DNA of 64,000 nt, taken from Saccopteryx bilineata. Its lineage: Eukaryota > Chordata > Mammalia > Chiroptera > Emballonuridae. Under the pieces are notes generated by a model. The model did no database searches. It was not told the origin of the DNA and saw only the letters and a list, made by a program, of their open reading frames with translations. The stretch's first letter is position 1, and each line of letters starts with the position of its first letter. The position numbers and the translations under genes are program-made. The DNA is taken from the NCBI RefSeq assembly GCF_036850765.1, contig NC_089495.1, positions 24,210,875 to 24,274,874 of the forward strand, given 5' to 3'. Positions 47,811 to 59,505 of this stretch are shown here, one piece after another.

Positions 47811-47900
47811 GTTGCCAATTTGCAAATAACTCTTCTTCTCTAGAAGGGTAACTTAGAGAATTGTGTATGTGTGTGTGCAAGTGTGTGTATGTGGATGTAT

Positions 47901-47901
47901 T

Positions 47902-47973
<72 letters not shown>

Positions 47974-47996
47974 GGAGGGAGGGAGAAAGGACCCTG
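47901..47996. repeat. Compound (GT)n/(GA)n microsatellite
   Basis: An uninterrupted (TG)n block is followed directly by (GA)n and then GGGA-type units, about 95 bp in all. It gives long Cys- or Ser/Leu-repeat frames on both strands that are not genes. Confidence 0.93.
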
Positions 47997-48269
47997 ACAT
48001 TAGCAAGCACGGTGAGGAGAATAGAGATGAGGTTGGAGGACTGGGAACCAGTCAGATACCTGCTGAAAAGTTCGGTCGCCTGATGCTGAGCTGGAAGACA
48101 GTGATGGCCAGGCAGGGGATGAAAAATGGTCAGATTCCCATTGGTTGAGGAATCTAAGAAAAAAGATGTCATGGGTGATTTCAATGAATTCGGCTTGAGC
48201 AACTGGAAGACTAGCCATTTCTTTTACCAAGATGGGAAGCTTGGGGGGGGGACCAGGTTTAGGAACATT

Positions 48270-48690
48270 GCCTACACTCTTCCCCTTGCCTGCTTTTCTC
48301 TGACCATACTGTTTTCTCCCCTGTTTTTGTAGGGAACACTTGGCATGCTTTCACCTCACAATCTTTGCATTTTCTCTTCCTTACATCTGGAAGGTTCTTG
48401 TCTCAGATATCCACGTGGGTCCCTTTCTTAGAGAGGCTGTCCCAGCCATGCTTGGAATTGCCTGCTTCCACTTCCTGCTCCCACCGTTTACTGGAGCTCA
48501 CGATCCCTTATATGTTCTGGGTAGTGGATATCTACAGAGTATTTCTCTCCTATACAATTTATATATTTTATGTACTTAATATTGTCTAGAATCCCCTCCT
48601 AGACTGTCAGATCGTCTTTTTTCTGTTTTAATTCTTACTATATCTTCAGTACCTGAAAGACTGCTTAGCATTGAATGAAAATATTTTTTG
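48270..48690 (+). mobile_element. L2 LINE remnant, plus strand
   Basis: 'cacttggcatgctttcacct', 'cttccttacatctggaaggt', 'gagaggctgtcccagccatg', 'agaatcccctcctagactgt' and 'gcttagcattgaatgaaaat' follow L2 order. Confidence 0.7.
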
Positions 48691-48754
48691 TGAGGTCAGA
48701 AATAAGTTCACAAATGAGGCTCAAAAGGTATGTCATAAATAAAAAGAAATTAAT

Positions 48755-48975
48755 TTGAATATATAAAATATTTATAATTTATTGGTTGATTTATTAGATA
48801 AGAAAGGGAAGAGAGAGAGAAAGAGAGGGAAACATTGATTTGTTATTTCACTTATTTATGCATTCATTGGTTGACTATTGTATGTGCCCTGACCAGGGTT
48901 TGAACCCACAATGCTGGCATATCAGGATGACACTCTTAACAAACTGAGCTGCCTGGCCAGGGCTGAATGTATAAA
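48755..48975 (-). mobile_element. Short tRNA-derived SINE, older type, minus strand
   Basis: The element at 48768-48962 has its tRNA-like head on the right; the complement starts GCCCTGGCCAGGCAGCTCAG. Imperfect flanks TTGAATATATAAA and CTGAATGTATAAA. Confidence 0.82.
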
Positions 48976-48984
48976 GTTTGTTTA

Positions 48985-49421
48985 CTATATTTTCTATGAA
49001 TAGATGCAGTGTAGAAACTGAGAAGACAAGCCATAGGAAAAGGAGAAGAAGCACAAAGTATTTAATCTATAAGGATTACTCTCCTTATATAAGGAACTTC
49101 TAAGTATCAATAATAAGATAATAAATAGCATTGTAGCAAAATACAAAAATGATTGCCAGAGTCATTACTCAAAAAATATAGCCCAGAGGCCAATAAACAT
49201 GAGAAGATGTTCAACATTAGTAATCAGAAAAGTAAAAAAATAAAATCTTCCTGAGATACTGTTTTTCAGCATTAACCAAAATCTAAAATTATGACAATAA
49301 TCAATTTTGGACAGGTTGAGAGGCAACATTGCTTTGGGAGTATACAAGCACTTTGGGAATAATTTGGCATTAGCTCTAAAGTTTGAAGATATACAGGTTT
49401 ATAGATTAGCAATACCAATCC

Positions 49422-49460
<39 letters not shown>

Positions 49461-50045
49461 GGTAACCTGGCAGATGTACACCAGGAAACATAATCAATAA
49501 TGTTCTTAGAATGATCATAATGGCAAAAAGCTGAAAAAAGAAACCCAAACCTATTCGCTAGCAGAAGGAGGGAGAGGTAAGTAGACAGAAATAGAGATGA
49601 AAAGATAGGAGTTCTATACAGCTGTTTAAAATAAGCAAAGGGCATTAATATTCATCACAAAGGATGAATTTCAAAACCGAAATGCTCAGGGGAAAAAAAG
49701 CAGGCAGCAGAAAATTTATACAAATGATTCCATTTATAAAAGGTCAAAATCCATTAATATATTGTGTTGGGATACATTTACACTTGATAAAACTTTAGGG
49801 AATATCAGGAGAATACTTCGAACAGATTCAGACTAATAGTGACCAATGAGGGGAGGGAGGGAGACAGGACTGGGGAAGGGCAGGCTGGATACACTCAGAT
49901 ATACTTATATCCCACTTTGTTGTCTGAGCGATGGCAGAAACAGTGGTGACGGTAGTATAAACATTATTGTTCTGTAATTTGCACGTACAGTTTAATATAT
50001 TATTTTATGAGCATGATTAGTATTACATTTAAAAAATAAAAAAAA
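48985..50045 (+). mobile_element. Old L1/HAL1 remnant, plus strand
   Basis: 'ccagaggccaataaacatga', 'acattagtaatcagaaaagt', 'acaggttgagaggcaacat' and 'atttatacaaatgattccat' keep the order of an L1 ORF2 3' part and 3' UTR. It holds a (CA)15 microsatellite. Confidence 0.75.
49425..49454. repeat. (AC)15 microsatellite
   Basis: Thirty bases of uninterrupted AC inside an L1 remnant. Confidence 0.95.
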
Positions 50046-51309
50046 ATGAATAGAGGAAAGAGGGAATGGTGTGGAGCCAGCAAGGACAATCAACTCTTTT
50101 GAGGAATTTGCTGTAAACATACCACCTTCAATGGAAAGTGTTATCTGACCCATTAACATTGGGTTAGGCTCCCCTTCTCTTCCTACAACACTGCGGACTT
50201 CCCCTGTCGTGCCTTGTGTTAGTTAAGCTAATGCTTGCTACATACAGTAACAGGGAGTGCCCCTTCTCCCAGCTTAGTGGATCAGCACAGTGGCTCGAGT
50301 AAGGACTGGCAATTCAGGTCCTGGATCTTTGCATCTGACGGTCTCCTGACCTCAACAGTGATTAAGTTCTCTGTGAGAGGAGAAAGAACATGGAACATGG
50401 CTCCTGTAGGAGATTTTCTTGGTCAAGGCCTGCGCTTCCACCTGAGTGCCCTGCTCGGGACTCAGTAGCCCTCCTAACCGGAAATGAGTCTGAGTCTGGC
50501 AAGTGTTTTCTAGCTGTGTCTACACAAGAGAAAGAGGTAGGATTTATGTAGCCAGCCAGTCGGTCTCTGCTGCATTTGATCCATCTAGTTCATCTATTGA
50601 TATTTAGTTTTTCCTCCTGCACAGAGAACCCACTCACCAAGGGAGACAATGCGAAGTCCCATCGCTGCCCTGAGCTCAGAGAACGGTATCTCCAGGTAAT
50701 ATCCATCCTCCCCAACAGTATTTATTGGCTGTGACTTCTTGTAGTCTTGAAACTTCTGCTTTAGAAAGACAAGTTGTCTCCCTCCCACATCTTCTCTTAC
50801 CCCAATAGAGAGTGGGAAAAGAGAGGGAGGGTGATTATAGTAACAACACCCATTTGGAAAAGGGAAGACTGGGAGACCTGTGGTATTCACTGGTGTGTGG
50901 CAAGAATAATATCCCACTGCAGTGGGGGCTCTCTCATCATTTTTCTCCTTGGTTCCACCTTCTGTATCCCTAGTGCACAGGATCGTGCCTGTTGTCAGAC
51001 TGTACTCTATCATAGAGTTAAATGAGTTAATGTATGCACTATGCCCTGTCCATAGTAAGAACTACATAATAGTTACCTGTTGTTGTTGTTATATTGCAAC
51101 AAACTTAAGAGCCATGTTTCTTTGGGTTTGGCTGAAATTATATAGACCTAGCAAGTTAAGACTAGTTATTGTGATCATAGCTATAAGTGGTAGTTTTTTT
51201 TTTTAAAATCTTTTGCTTGACATGTGTATGTGGGCATCTAAACAATATTATTGCTTAATAATATATATTATTGCAAACAATAGTTTATAAGTTAAATATT
51301 GGAGAAATT
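50046..51309. other. Non-coding sequence, nothing recognised
   Basis: About 1.3 kb. A minus-strand frame of 139 codons (50594-51013) has no domain that I recognise. 'gttaaatgagttaatgtatg' at about 51016 may be a MIR tail. Confidence 0.4.
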
Positions 51310-51772
51310 AAGAGGTCTGTGGCTTAGCCCTGGCCGGTTGGCTCAGCGGTAGAGCGTCGGCCTAGCGTGCGGAGGACCCGGGTTCGATTCCCGGCCAGGG
51401 CACATAGGAGAAGCGCCCATTTGCTTCTCCACCCCTCCGCCGCGCCTTCCTCTCTGTCTCTCTCTTCCCCTCCCGCAGCCAAGGCTCCATTGGAGCAAAG
51501 ATGGCCCGGGCGCTGGGGATGGCTCTGTGGCCTCTGCCCCAGGCGCTAGAGTGGCTCTGGTCGCAACATGGCGACACCCAGGAGGGTCGCAACATGGCGA
51601 CGCCCAGGATGGGCAGAGCATCGCCCCCTGGTGGACAGAGCGTCGCCCCTGGTGGGCGTGCCGGGTGGATCCCGGTCGGGCGCATGCGGGAGTCTGTCTG
51701 ACTGTCTCTCCCTGTTTCCAGCTTCAGAAAAATGCAAAAAAAAAAAAAAAAAAAAAAGAGGTCTGTGGCTTA
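51310..51772 (+). mobile_element. Rhin-1-like SINE, plus strand, with TSD and internal duplication
   Basis: The element at 51327-51755 is close to the apparent consensus: head GCCCTGGCCGGTTGGCTCAG, B box GGTTCGATTCC at 51381-51391, and a long A-run tail. A perfect 17-bp duplication, AAGAGGTCTGTGGCTTA, lies at 51310-51326 and 51756-51772. A 26-bp unit containing CAACATGGCGAC is duplicated in tandem at 51560-51611, not seen in the other copies. Confidence 0.94.
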
Positions 51773-52096
51773 AATATGTTGGGCCATCTTGCTTTAGAGC
51801 TCCAGCAGACACTTTCTGTATTTATAGCACCAAAAACTATATATATAGTTTTTCATCTTCCAAAAATAATAAAAATTGTTAGCAAAAGCATGGAAAATTA
51901 TTCTTTATGTGACTTCTAAACTTTCAGCTTTCATAGGAGCATCATAGCTTTTGTAAAATTGGTGCTTTGCCTTGGAAAAGGCTTTGTTTTGGATCTGAGA
52001 ATAATGGTAAAGAAGATTGTTCCATGTATAGCATTAAGTGCTCATGTCTTCACTATGTGAAGGTATGAGTTAAGTAGAAGAGACAGATTACAGATT
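51773..52096. other. AT-rich sequence, nothing recognised
   Basis: No gene or named repeat. Confidence 0.4.
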
Positions 52097-52458
52097 AGAA
52101 AATGTTAGCCTGACCAGGAAGTGGTGCAGTGGATAGAGCATTGGCCTTAGATGCTGAGGACCCAGGTTTGAAACCCCAAGTTCTCCAGCTTGAGTTTGGG
52201 GTCACTGGCTTGAACATGGTTCATAGACATGATCCCATGGTGTCTGGCTTGAGCCCAAAGGTGGCTGGCCTGATCCCAAGGTCACTGGCTTGAGCAAGGG
52301 ATCACTGGCTTGGCTGGAGTCCCCCTGTCAAGGCACATATGAGAAAGCAATCAATGAACAACTAAGGTGTCACAACTATGAGTTGATGCTTCTTATCTCT
52401 TTCCCTGTCTACCTCTCATCCCTGCTAAAAAAAGAGAAAAAAGAAAAGAAATTGTTAA
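52097..52458 (+). mobile_element. SINE of 'CCTGACCAGG' type, plus strand
   Basis: The element at 52108-52447 starts GCCTGACCAGGAAGTGGTGC. It contains several GGTCACTGGCTTGAGC-type units and ends with a purine-rich AAAAAAGAGAAAAAAG tail. Imperfect flanks AGAAAATGTTA and AGAAATTGTTA. Confidence 0.85.
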
Positions 52459-52467
52459 AAGATTTTG

Positions 52468-52736
52468 CCAAGATTCCTTTTTCTTTCTTTTTTTTTAATT
52501 TAGTGAGAGGAGGGGAGGCAGAGACAGACTCCTGCATGAGCCCTGACTGGGATCTACCTGGCAAGCCCACCAGGGGGCGATGTTCTGCTCATCTGAGGCC
52601 CTTGATCTGTTGCAACCGGAGTTATTTTTTAGCGCCTGAGGCAGAGGCCTTGGAGCCATCCTCAGTTCCCATTGCCAACTCACTCCAATTGAGCCATGGC
52701 TGCAGGAGGGAAGGAGAAGAGGGAGGGAGGGAGGGA

Positions 52737-52783
<47 letters not shown>

Positions 52784-52921
52784 GAGAAGCAAGATGGGGA
52801 GTGATGAAGAAGCAGAGGGTCATTTTCCTGTGTGCCCTGACCAAGAATCGAACCTAGGACTTCCACACACCAGTCTGATGCTCTGTCACTGAGCCAACCA
52901 GCCAGGGCCCCAAGATTCCTT
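52468..52921 (-). mobile_element. Older Rhin-1-like SINE, minus strand
   Basis: The element at about 52480-52909 has its head on the right (complement GGCCCTGGCTGGTTGGCTCA) and an expanded (GA)n tract at about 52739-52780. Flanks CCAAGATTCCTT at 52468-52479 and 52910-52921. A 200-codon frame crosses it and is spurious. Confidence 0.87.
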
Positions 52922-54444
52922 GTAGCTTCGGTTATTTTTTGTTAATAATCCCGGGTCTTTGTTGACAAACCTGATTCTGAATAGAAAGTCCAGTTATTCA
53001 CAGTATAGGGTAATGCACCTGTGCAGGTGTAATCAAAGGCTCTAGAATGCCATTCTGATCCCCTGTCCTGAGCTCCATCCCACATATGAAGAATGTTCCT
53101 TTCCTGATCCTGTTGTGAAATTAATGAAGAGATCCCCAAACTATAGTCCGATGTCTATGGTTAGAGACAAGAAACAGTTGAATGTTTTTCTTCATGAAAC
53201 AATTGAATGTTTTTCTTTATGAAACACTGTGCCCATCACTTTCATAAGCATTTTATGGAATTTATTGCTCCTTATATAATATCTTGGCCACCTTCTCAAT
53301 CTCTTGGCTCCTCAGTTCTTTATCCTCACTAGTGAAGTGGGTCACAGTGGTATAGCCCTGCACCCAACCAGGTAACAAAGCTGTTGACTTTTAACTTTTT
53401 CTGTTACCTCAATATCCTGGGGACTTATCCTGTTTCTGTTGTTTCATGAAGTTAATGAAGCTTAAACTTTAAGGCCTATTATATCCATTGAGCGCCTTCC
53501 AAGACGATGGATTTTGAATATTGGATAGGGTGGTCCCCATGCTGCATGATACTGGGTTAACCAAAATGCCCACATATCAAATGTGTCCTTGCTTTGTACA
53601 GCTATTTTATTCCACACTGAGTATCAATAGCAGTCATTTTTTGTATTTTCCTTGGTCTTTTTCCTTGTAAAACAAAAGACAAAACCAAAGAGTTCTGAAC
53701 TGAACTGCTTTTATTCATTGAGTAAGTAGTGTTCTAAACCAACTTGGCTTTCTGGCTCTATGACAGCATGATTGAGCAACTATTCTTTGGAATTTTCTAA
53801 GTTGTAGGAGAAATGGAAACCTAAAAAAAAATCTGAATTATAAATTTGGTGTTTTATAGTCAAAGTGAAAGAGATAGATAATTGCATAACTAACTTGATT
53901 AATTCTTAATTAATTGAATACACGCTATTGCAAAGTTACTATTTATCATACTTTTCCAAAAATTAGGGAGAGAATGTTAAGGAAATCTTTATCTGCACGT
54001 AGCTTATAGTTAAGAGAAAGGAGGAACTAAATACACATACTTCTATGTGTTGACTACAGAGGTGTTTGACAGCTTTCAGCAGCTGGTGGCTGAGCAAGGC
54101 TTGAAGGATGAATAGAAGAATGAACACGTTTTTTTCACCACAAAGGAGTGTTCTGAGCCAACACATCTGATTTGAGGAAGCCCAATGAGTTCAAAGTACT
54201 TTCTGTACGTAACGTGCCGAAGGGCAGGATGTGGGAGAGGTGGTGGCAGGGTGTGAAACTCGGTGTTCAGATGTGGGTGATGTGATTTGCAAATATAATT
54301 ACAAAGCTGCTATACAAACCATTATACTGGACAAGCTTAAGCAATAGTAGGTCTTAGAGGAGACATCCCACTGTTCCTGTGCTGAGCATGAGCTGAAGGT
54401 AGAACAGACTACTTTATGCAAAACATGGGAGACTGTTTAGCATG
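52922..54444. other. Non-coding sequence with a 25-bp tandem pair
   Basis: No gene. A 25-bp unit (TTGAATGTTTTTCTTCATG...) is repeated at 53178-53202 and 53203-53227 with two mismatches. Confidence 0.5.
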
Positions 54445-54625
54445 AAGGAAATATCATAGTATTGAACACTGGCGTCCTGGCTCTGTTGTTCACTAGCTGA
54501 GACCCTCTGGAGAATTGACTCACTGTTTCTTTATGCATCACTCTGTGATGAGACCTACCTCACATGCTTGCGGTAAGCATAGATTAACACATATATTTAC
54601 TTAGTAAATGGTATTATTATTATTA
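54445..54625 (+). mobile_element. MIR-like remnant, plus strand
   Basis: 'ctggctctgttgttcactag', 'cactgtttctttatgcatca' and 'ctacctcacatgcttgcggt' follow MIR order before an (ATT)n run. Confidence 0.6.
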
Positions 54626-54637
54626 TTATTATTATTA
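54611..54637. repeat. (ATT)9 microsatellite
   Basis: About nine uninterrupted units at the end of the MIR-like remnant. Confidence 0.9.
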
Positions 54638-55239
54638 CCTGATAAAGGAAAAAACATCAAAGATGAGAGAAGGATATTAAACCATCATGAGAGCTGGAGG
54701 TTATTGAAAGGTAAATTTCCATTAGTTGACACAGTATCTGGAGATTACAAGAGATATCCAGTGTGGAGAGGGGACCACGGAAGGACACTGTGTACTGCCT
54801 CTCTGGACAATAATCATTTTGGTTGAAATTCTGTGTATTTTGACAAATCAGTGTAAATGTGGTTAAAGCCTACGGGAGATTTTTTTTTCTAAACTAACTC
54901 TTTAGTTAGCACAACAGCTAAATGTGCAGCAGGAAAAGAGGAGAAAGGAAAATGCAATTTTATTTATTTATTTATTTATTTTTGGTTTAGAGAGAACAAA
55001 AACAGCCCTAGAAAAATGTTTAAATGCATGTCCACCAACTAGAACCAATCAGTGTGGACATTTGTGGGAAAACGCTGAACTGGCTTCAGAAGCCCAGGCA
55101 TACCTGCTGTGCACACCTTGGACTGTGCTTTTCATTCGGGTTGTGTGGGCAACCCAGTTTTCTTAGTAAAATGTATTAGAAATGAATGAATGGGATGGAA
55201 TTGGCCAAACAGACGAAAGAACTCAAAATCAGAGGGGTT
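54626..55239. other. Non-coding sequence with (TTTA)n
   Basis: A (TTTA)6 run lies at about 54958-54982. No gene or named repeat. Confidence 0.45.
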
Positions 55240-55400
55240 ATTCATGCATTCTGCTCTTAGTGTCTGCCACATGCAAGACATTGTGCTAGATGCTGAAATG
55301 ATGCAAAGTAGTTAATAAGGGACATTCCCTGCCATCGGTTTATCAGAAGATACACGTTACAGGTGCATTCTCCGGCCGAACAGACTTGATGAAATGTGTG
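55240..55400 (-). mobile_element. Possible L2 3' fragment, antisense
   Basis: 'gtctgccacatgcaagacat' and 'tgtgctagatgctgaaatga' resemble antisense L2. Weak. Confidence 0.4.
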
Positions 55401-56268
55401 GTCAGAATGCTGTGTGATTTCAGACACTAACTAATGGGGCTTGTATTCCTGCTCTGCTCCCTGACAGCACCCCTGTCAGATGCGAGAGCGGTCACAGTCT
55501 CATGTGGACTGCCAAATTTGGAAATGGAAATTTTTCCTGTTTTCCTTCTGCTCAGCCAGTATTTCCTAAGGGTGCCTGTTCTGTGTAACATGGACACACA
55601 GCCTCCTTTGCTCTTTGTTCCTTCTCATTAATATTTTTTTTCCCTCTGAAGTTTAGACACTTCTGCCAGACAGAGGCACCTGAGTAGTCACAAAGAAGTT
55701 TTTTTTTTCCTTGCCTTTACATTTTTTTGGGGGGAGGGGAGGGTCATTTGGCAATGTCAGTTACTTAATTGGAGTTCCATTTACAAGCTGTAAACTGGAT
55801 GAGTACAGACCTCCCTGGAATTCTGGTTGTTTTGTTTAAGATGAATTTAGGAATATGCTTGTTTCAAAACTACATGTAATCTTGAGATGCAGTTGTCTGA
55901 GTCTTTAGGGTTGAAGTATATCCCAGACTTCTCAGCTGCATAAATATAGTTACTGTGTTGCCTGTAGACACCTTCTTAGTTGAAAGGATGACTGACTTCT
56001 GGGGCTATCGAGATAAAGAATACCCAGTCTTCTTTTGTTGAATTTATTATCTTGACTTTAGTTCCCTATACCAGTGATTCTCTGCTAAGTCCATTTTCAT
56101 GCCCCCCCCCTTTTTTTTTGCAAAACCATGCATAAAATAGGCTATCCTTCTACCCCAGTTAACATTGTTGTCAGAAATGGAATTGCCTTCTTACTATCCT
56201 GTTTCCCCCTCTGTTAACATTCCTTCCCTGCTAAAAAGGTTGCTCTCATTGTTTGCTGTTTTTCTCAA
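55401..56268. other. Non-coding sequence, nothing recognised
   Basis: No gene; homopolymer C and T runs at about 56102-56120. Confidence 0.4.
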
Positions 56269-56269
56269 C

Positions 56270-56515
56270 TTTATAATAATAGCAAGAAATACTTTCATAG
56301 TGCTTAGTATGTGCCAGGTACTATTCTACTATGAACTCTTTCAGTCCTCATGGCAACTTTATGGGTATTATTAATTGTTCCCGTTTCACAGATGAGAAAA
56401 TTGAGGCATAGAGACACTAGGTTTCTTGTTTCGGGTCACATGGTAGGCGGTGAAGCAATGTGTGAACATCACATGCACGCCCTTCCTGGAATCTGTGCCT
56501 TTCACTAGGTCACGT
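56270..56515 (-). mobile_element. MIR remnant, antisense
   Basis: 'cttagtatgtgccaggtact', 'cagtcctcatggcaacttta', 'cccgtttcacagatgagaaa', 'attgaggcatagagacacta' and 'gggtcacatggtaggcggtg' are in the order of a reverse-complement MIR. One of the best-preserved MIR copies here. Confidence 0.85.
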
Positions 56516-56939
56516 GTTTCCTCCTCAAGTTAGCTTCTCGTTCCTTGTTCTGAGTTTGGGATGTGCATAACCGCACAAACAAACACACATTTTTGTTTTT
56601 TTAACTTGTAATATTGTAACTGACCTTGAGCAATAACATTTTTAGCCCTAGACCTAGATCCTAGAAGAAGGAGATCGTATGAAAAGAAAATAGAAGAAAG
56701 GCCCTTTTATCTTCTGCAGAACCAGCCCAAGGCCAACTTGTGTAATAGGTGAAGGGGATCTTTGGCATCTTTCCCCCTTTCTTTCTCTCTTACTTTTCAG
56801 CACTTTTTTTTTTTACTTTCATGCTATTTTTTTGCTCCCGTTTCAGTAACTCTACCCTGTCTAATTCCTCAGACTGTTCCCAACTCGTAACATGGCTCAT
56901 TGGAAGTACCTGCTCAGCGGAAAGCAATCTGCCTGCCTC
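56516..56939. other. Non-coding sequence, nothing recognised
   Basis: No gene or named repeat. Confidence 0.4.
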
Positions 56940-57720
56940 TGACCCTGTAATTCCTCTTCTCAGAACCCATGCTAAAATAATATTCAGAATGCAAAGAGTT
57001 TTGCATAAAGATATTAATCACAGCTTTTTGTTTCAATGATAAAAAGTTGGAAACTGCCTAAACGTACATCGGATGAACACTTAAGTAAATTATGGTACAT
57101 GCTTGCGGTGCGGCATTATGCAACCATTTAAAACTCAGTGTATGAAAATTCTTTCTCCTTTTTATTTTTAGAGAGAGAGAGAGAGAGACAAAGATAGAGA
57201 GAGGGACAGAGAGGAAGGGAGAAAGATGAGAAGCATCAATTCTTTATTGTGGCATCTTAGTAGTTCATTGATTGCTTTTTCATACGTGCCTTGACTGAGG
57301 GGCTCCAGCAGAGCTAGTGACCCCCTACTCAAACCAGCGACCTTAGACTCAAGCCAGAAACCTTGGGCTTCAAGCCAGTGACCTTTGGGCTCAAGCCAGT
57401 GACCACGGGGTCACATCTATGATCTCACACTCAAGCTGGATGAGCTTGCACTCAAGCCGGTGACCTCAGGGTTTTGAACTGGGGTCCATTGTGTCCCAGG
57501 CTGATGCTCTAGCCACTGTGCCACTGCCTGGTCAGGCTATGATAACTCTAATGACAGGGAAAAATGCATAAGTTTCTATGTTAAGTTAAAAATTCAAGGT
57601 AAAAGTAGTGTTATATCAATTCTAGAAAAAATACATGCACAAGAAATCTCAAAATATTAAATATAGATTAGGATGGTGGGATTATAAAGTGATTATTTAA
57701 AGTTTTCTTGGTATCGGGCT
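56940..57720 (+). mobile_element. HAL1/L1-like remnant, split by a SINE
   Basis: 'cagcttttttgttt'-like, 'gataaaaagttggaaactgc', 'ctaaacgtacatcggatgaa' and 'aattatggtacatgcttg' are L1-type landmarks up to 57150; the right part resumes at about 57550. The SINE at 57153-57537 interrupts it. Confidence 0.75.
57141..57549 (-). mobile_element. SINE of 'CCTGACCAGG' type, minus strand
   Basis: The element at 57153-57537 starts on the minus strand with CCTGACCAGGCAGTGGCACA and has six or so GTCACTGGCTTGAG-type units. Imperfect flanks TATGAAAATTCT and TATGATAACTCT. Confidence 0.87.
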
Positions 57721-57727
57721 TAGAATC

Positions 57728-58106
57728 CAGAAAATAGGTACAGACCAGGTGGTGGCACAGTGGATAGAGTGTTGGACTGGGACTTGGAAGACCCAGGTTC
57801 GAAACCCTGAAGTCACTGGCTTGAGCGTGGGTTCATTTGGTTTGAGCAAGGCTCACTAGCTTGAAGCCCAAGGTCACTGACTTGAGCAAAGGGTCACTCG
57901 CTCTACTGTAGCCCCCCAGTCAAGGCACATATGGGAAAGCAGTCAGTGAAAAACTAAGGTGCCGCAACAAAATATTCATGCTTCTCATCTCTCTCTGTTC
58001 CTGTCTGTCCCTATCTGTCCCTCTCTCTGACTCTATCAAATAAATAAATAAATAAAAAAGATTTATCACTTCATAAAACAAGTGATAGAAAATCAGAAAA
58101 TAGGTA
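57728..58106 (+). mobile_element. SINE of 'CCTGACCAGG' type, plus strand, with TSD
   Basis: The element at 57741-58093 has head CAGACCAGGTGGTGGCACAG, B box GGTTCGAAACC and tail (AAAT)n. A perfect 13-bp duplication CAGAAAATAGGTA lies at 57728-57740 and 58094-58106. Confidence 0.9.
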
Positions 58107-58112
58107 ATGTTA

Positions 58113-58115
<3 letters not shown>

Positions 58116-58149
<34 letters not shown>

Positions 58150-58152
58150 GCG
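58116..58152. repeat. (AC)14 followed by alternating G/C-purine tract
   Basis: An (AC)n run to 58143 passes directly into GTGCGCGCGC, an alternating purine-pyrimidine stretch of a kind known to favour Z-DNA. Confidence 0.9.
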
Positions 58153-59103
58153 CATGAATGCGTGCCTCATTCACAGTAAATTACCTGATTTCTTCTTAAT
58201 CCTCCAAGGTGCATTAGCGTTTTCAAAAATGATACCTGCTAATTGTAATGTATCTTTAATTAGTAGGATTTCAAGAAGCACAAGAAAAGGAAGTAAAATA
58301 TAGGGGGAAGGATTAAGAGAGGTAATTTGAAACAGAGATACTGCAAATGAATTCTTTGTAGCCCTCCTAAGCTTTTCTTGCTTTACACAACTTTTATCCT
58401 TAAAATTTTCCTGAGCTTTCCATTTCTGAGTTTGTATTTTGTTTCATATTTTTTGTTTGATCTTGTTTTTCGCAGGAGAGCAAGGACCCTGGTGCTGGAG
58501 AGAGGAGGGAAGATTTCGGGCGAGGGCGTGCCGTAGGGAACGGGCATCTGCACTGATGATGGGCATTACAGGCAGATTTCCAGTGTAATGTAGTGTTTGG
58601 AAATCAGCAATTGCTGTTACTCTTTTGCAAGTATGTTTCTTAATCTGTGCAGTGTTCTGGTGGTCAGGCCAGCAGTTATCTGATGTCATGTCTCCACATA
58701 TTACATAAACACTGCACGGGTGAGCGTTCAGTGGGATTAGCCCTGGGACATTAAATTCTCCGCTTCACTTCCTGGGAGGCAGGGTCGGTGAATCCATTCT
58801 CTCACTGTTGCTCTCCGCCGGAAGGAGCCACATTCTTTCCTGTGGGTTAATTAACAGCCAGGGAGCGAAGGAGAACCTGATCACATTGATTTCAAATAGA
58901 ATTCCACGGGGGATAAAATTCCATTTCCTGAACACCAACTGATAACAGGAAGAGGACAAAAACTGTAACTAGTAGGTTTGGGAAGCTGTTAACCCAATTC
59001 TGATGTCCCCTGGATCAACCTCATATGTGAGTTGCTTCCACACAGGGCAGTGCTAGCAAGAGAGTTCACCGTAGAGCAAGAGGCGACATACTGTCAATGG
59101 AGT
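58153..59103. other. Non-coding sequence, nothing recognised
   Basis: About 1 kb. An 81-codon minus-strand frame at 58444-58689 has no features. Confidence 0.4.
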
Positions 59104-59505
59104 TGCTAGTGTTTTTTTTTTTTTTTTTTTTTGCATTTTTCTGAAGCTTGAAACGGGGAGAGACAGTCAGACAGACTCCCGCATGCGCCCGACCGGGATC
59201 CACCCGGCACGCCCACCAGGGGCGACGCTCTGCCCACCAGGGGGCATCGCTCTGCCGCGACCAGAGCCACTCCAGTGCCTGGGGCAGAGGACAAGGAGCC
59301 ATCCCCAGCGCCCGGGCCATCCTTGCTCCAATGGAGCCTCGCTGTGGGAGGGGAAGAGAGAAACAGAGAGGAAGGAGGTGGGGGGGTGGAGAAGCAAATA
59401 GGCACCTCTCCTATGTGCCCTGGCTGGGAATTGAACCCGGGTCCCCCGCACGCCAGGCTGACGCTCTACCGCTGAGCCAACCGGCCAGGGCTGCTAGTAT
59501 TTTTA
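59104..59505 (-). mobile_element. Rhin-1-like SINE, minus strand
   Basis: The element at about 59111-59491 has its head on the right (complement GCCCTGGCCGGTTGGCTCAG) and a 21-22 base T-run as tail. The flank TGCTAGTGTTTTT versus TGCTAGTATTTTT differs at one base. Spurious frames up to 138 codons. Confidence 0.9.

Noticed and set aside
47764..48083. Frames rich in Ser-Leu or His-Thr repeats
   Set aside because: Translations of a (GT)n/(GA)n microsatellite.
50594..51013. 139-codon minus-strand frame
   Set aside because: No recognisable family or codon signal by eye; the region contains MIR-like sequence.
52290..52892. 200-codon plus-strand frame
   Set aside because: Joins two SINEs of different families, including a (GA)n tract read as alternating Arg-Glu.
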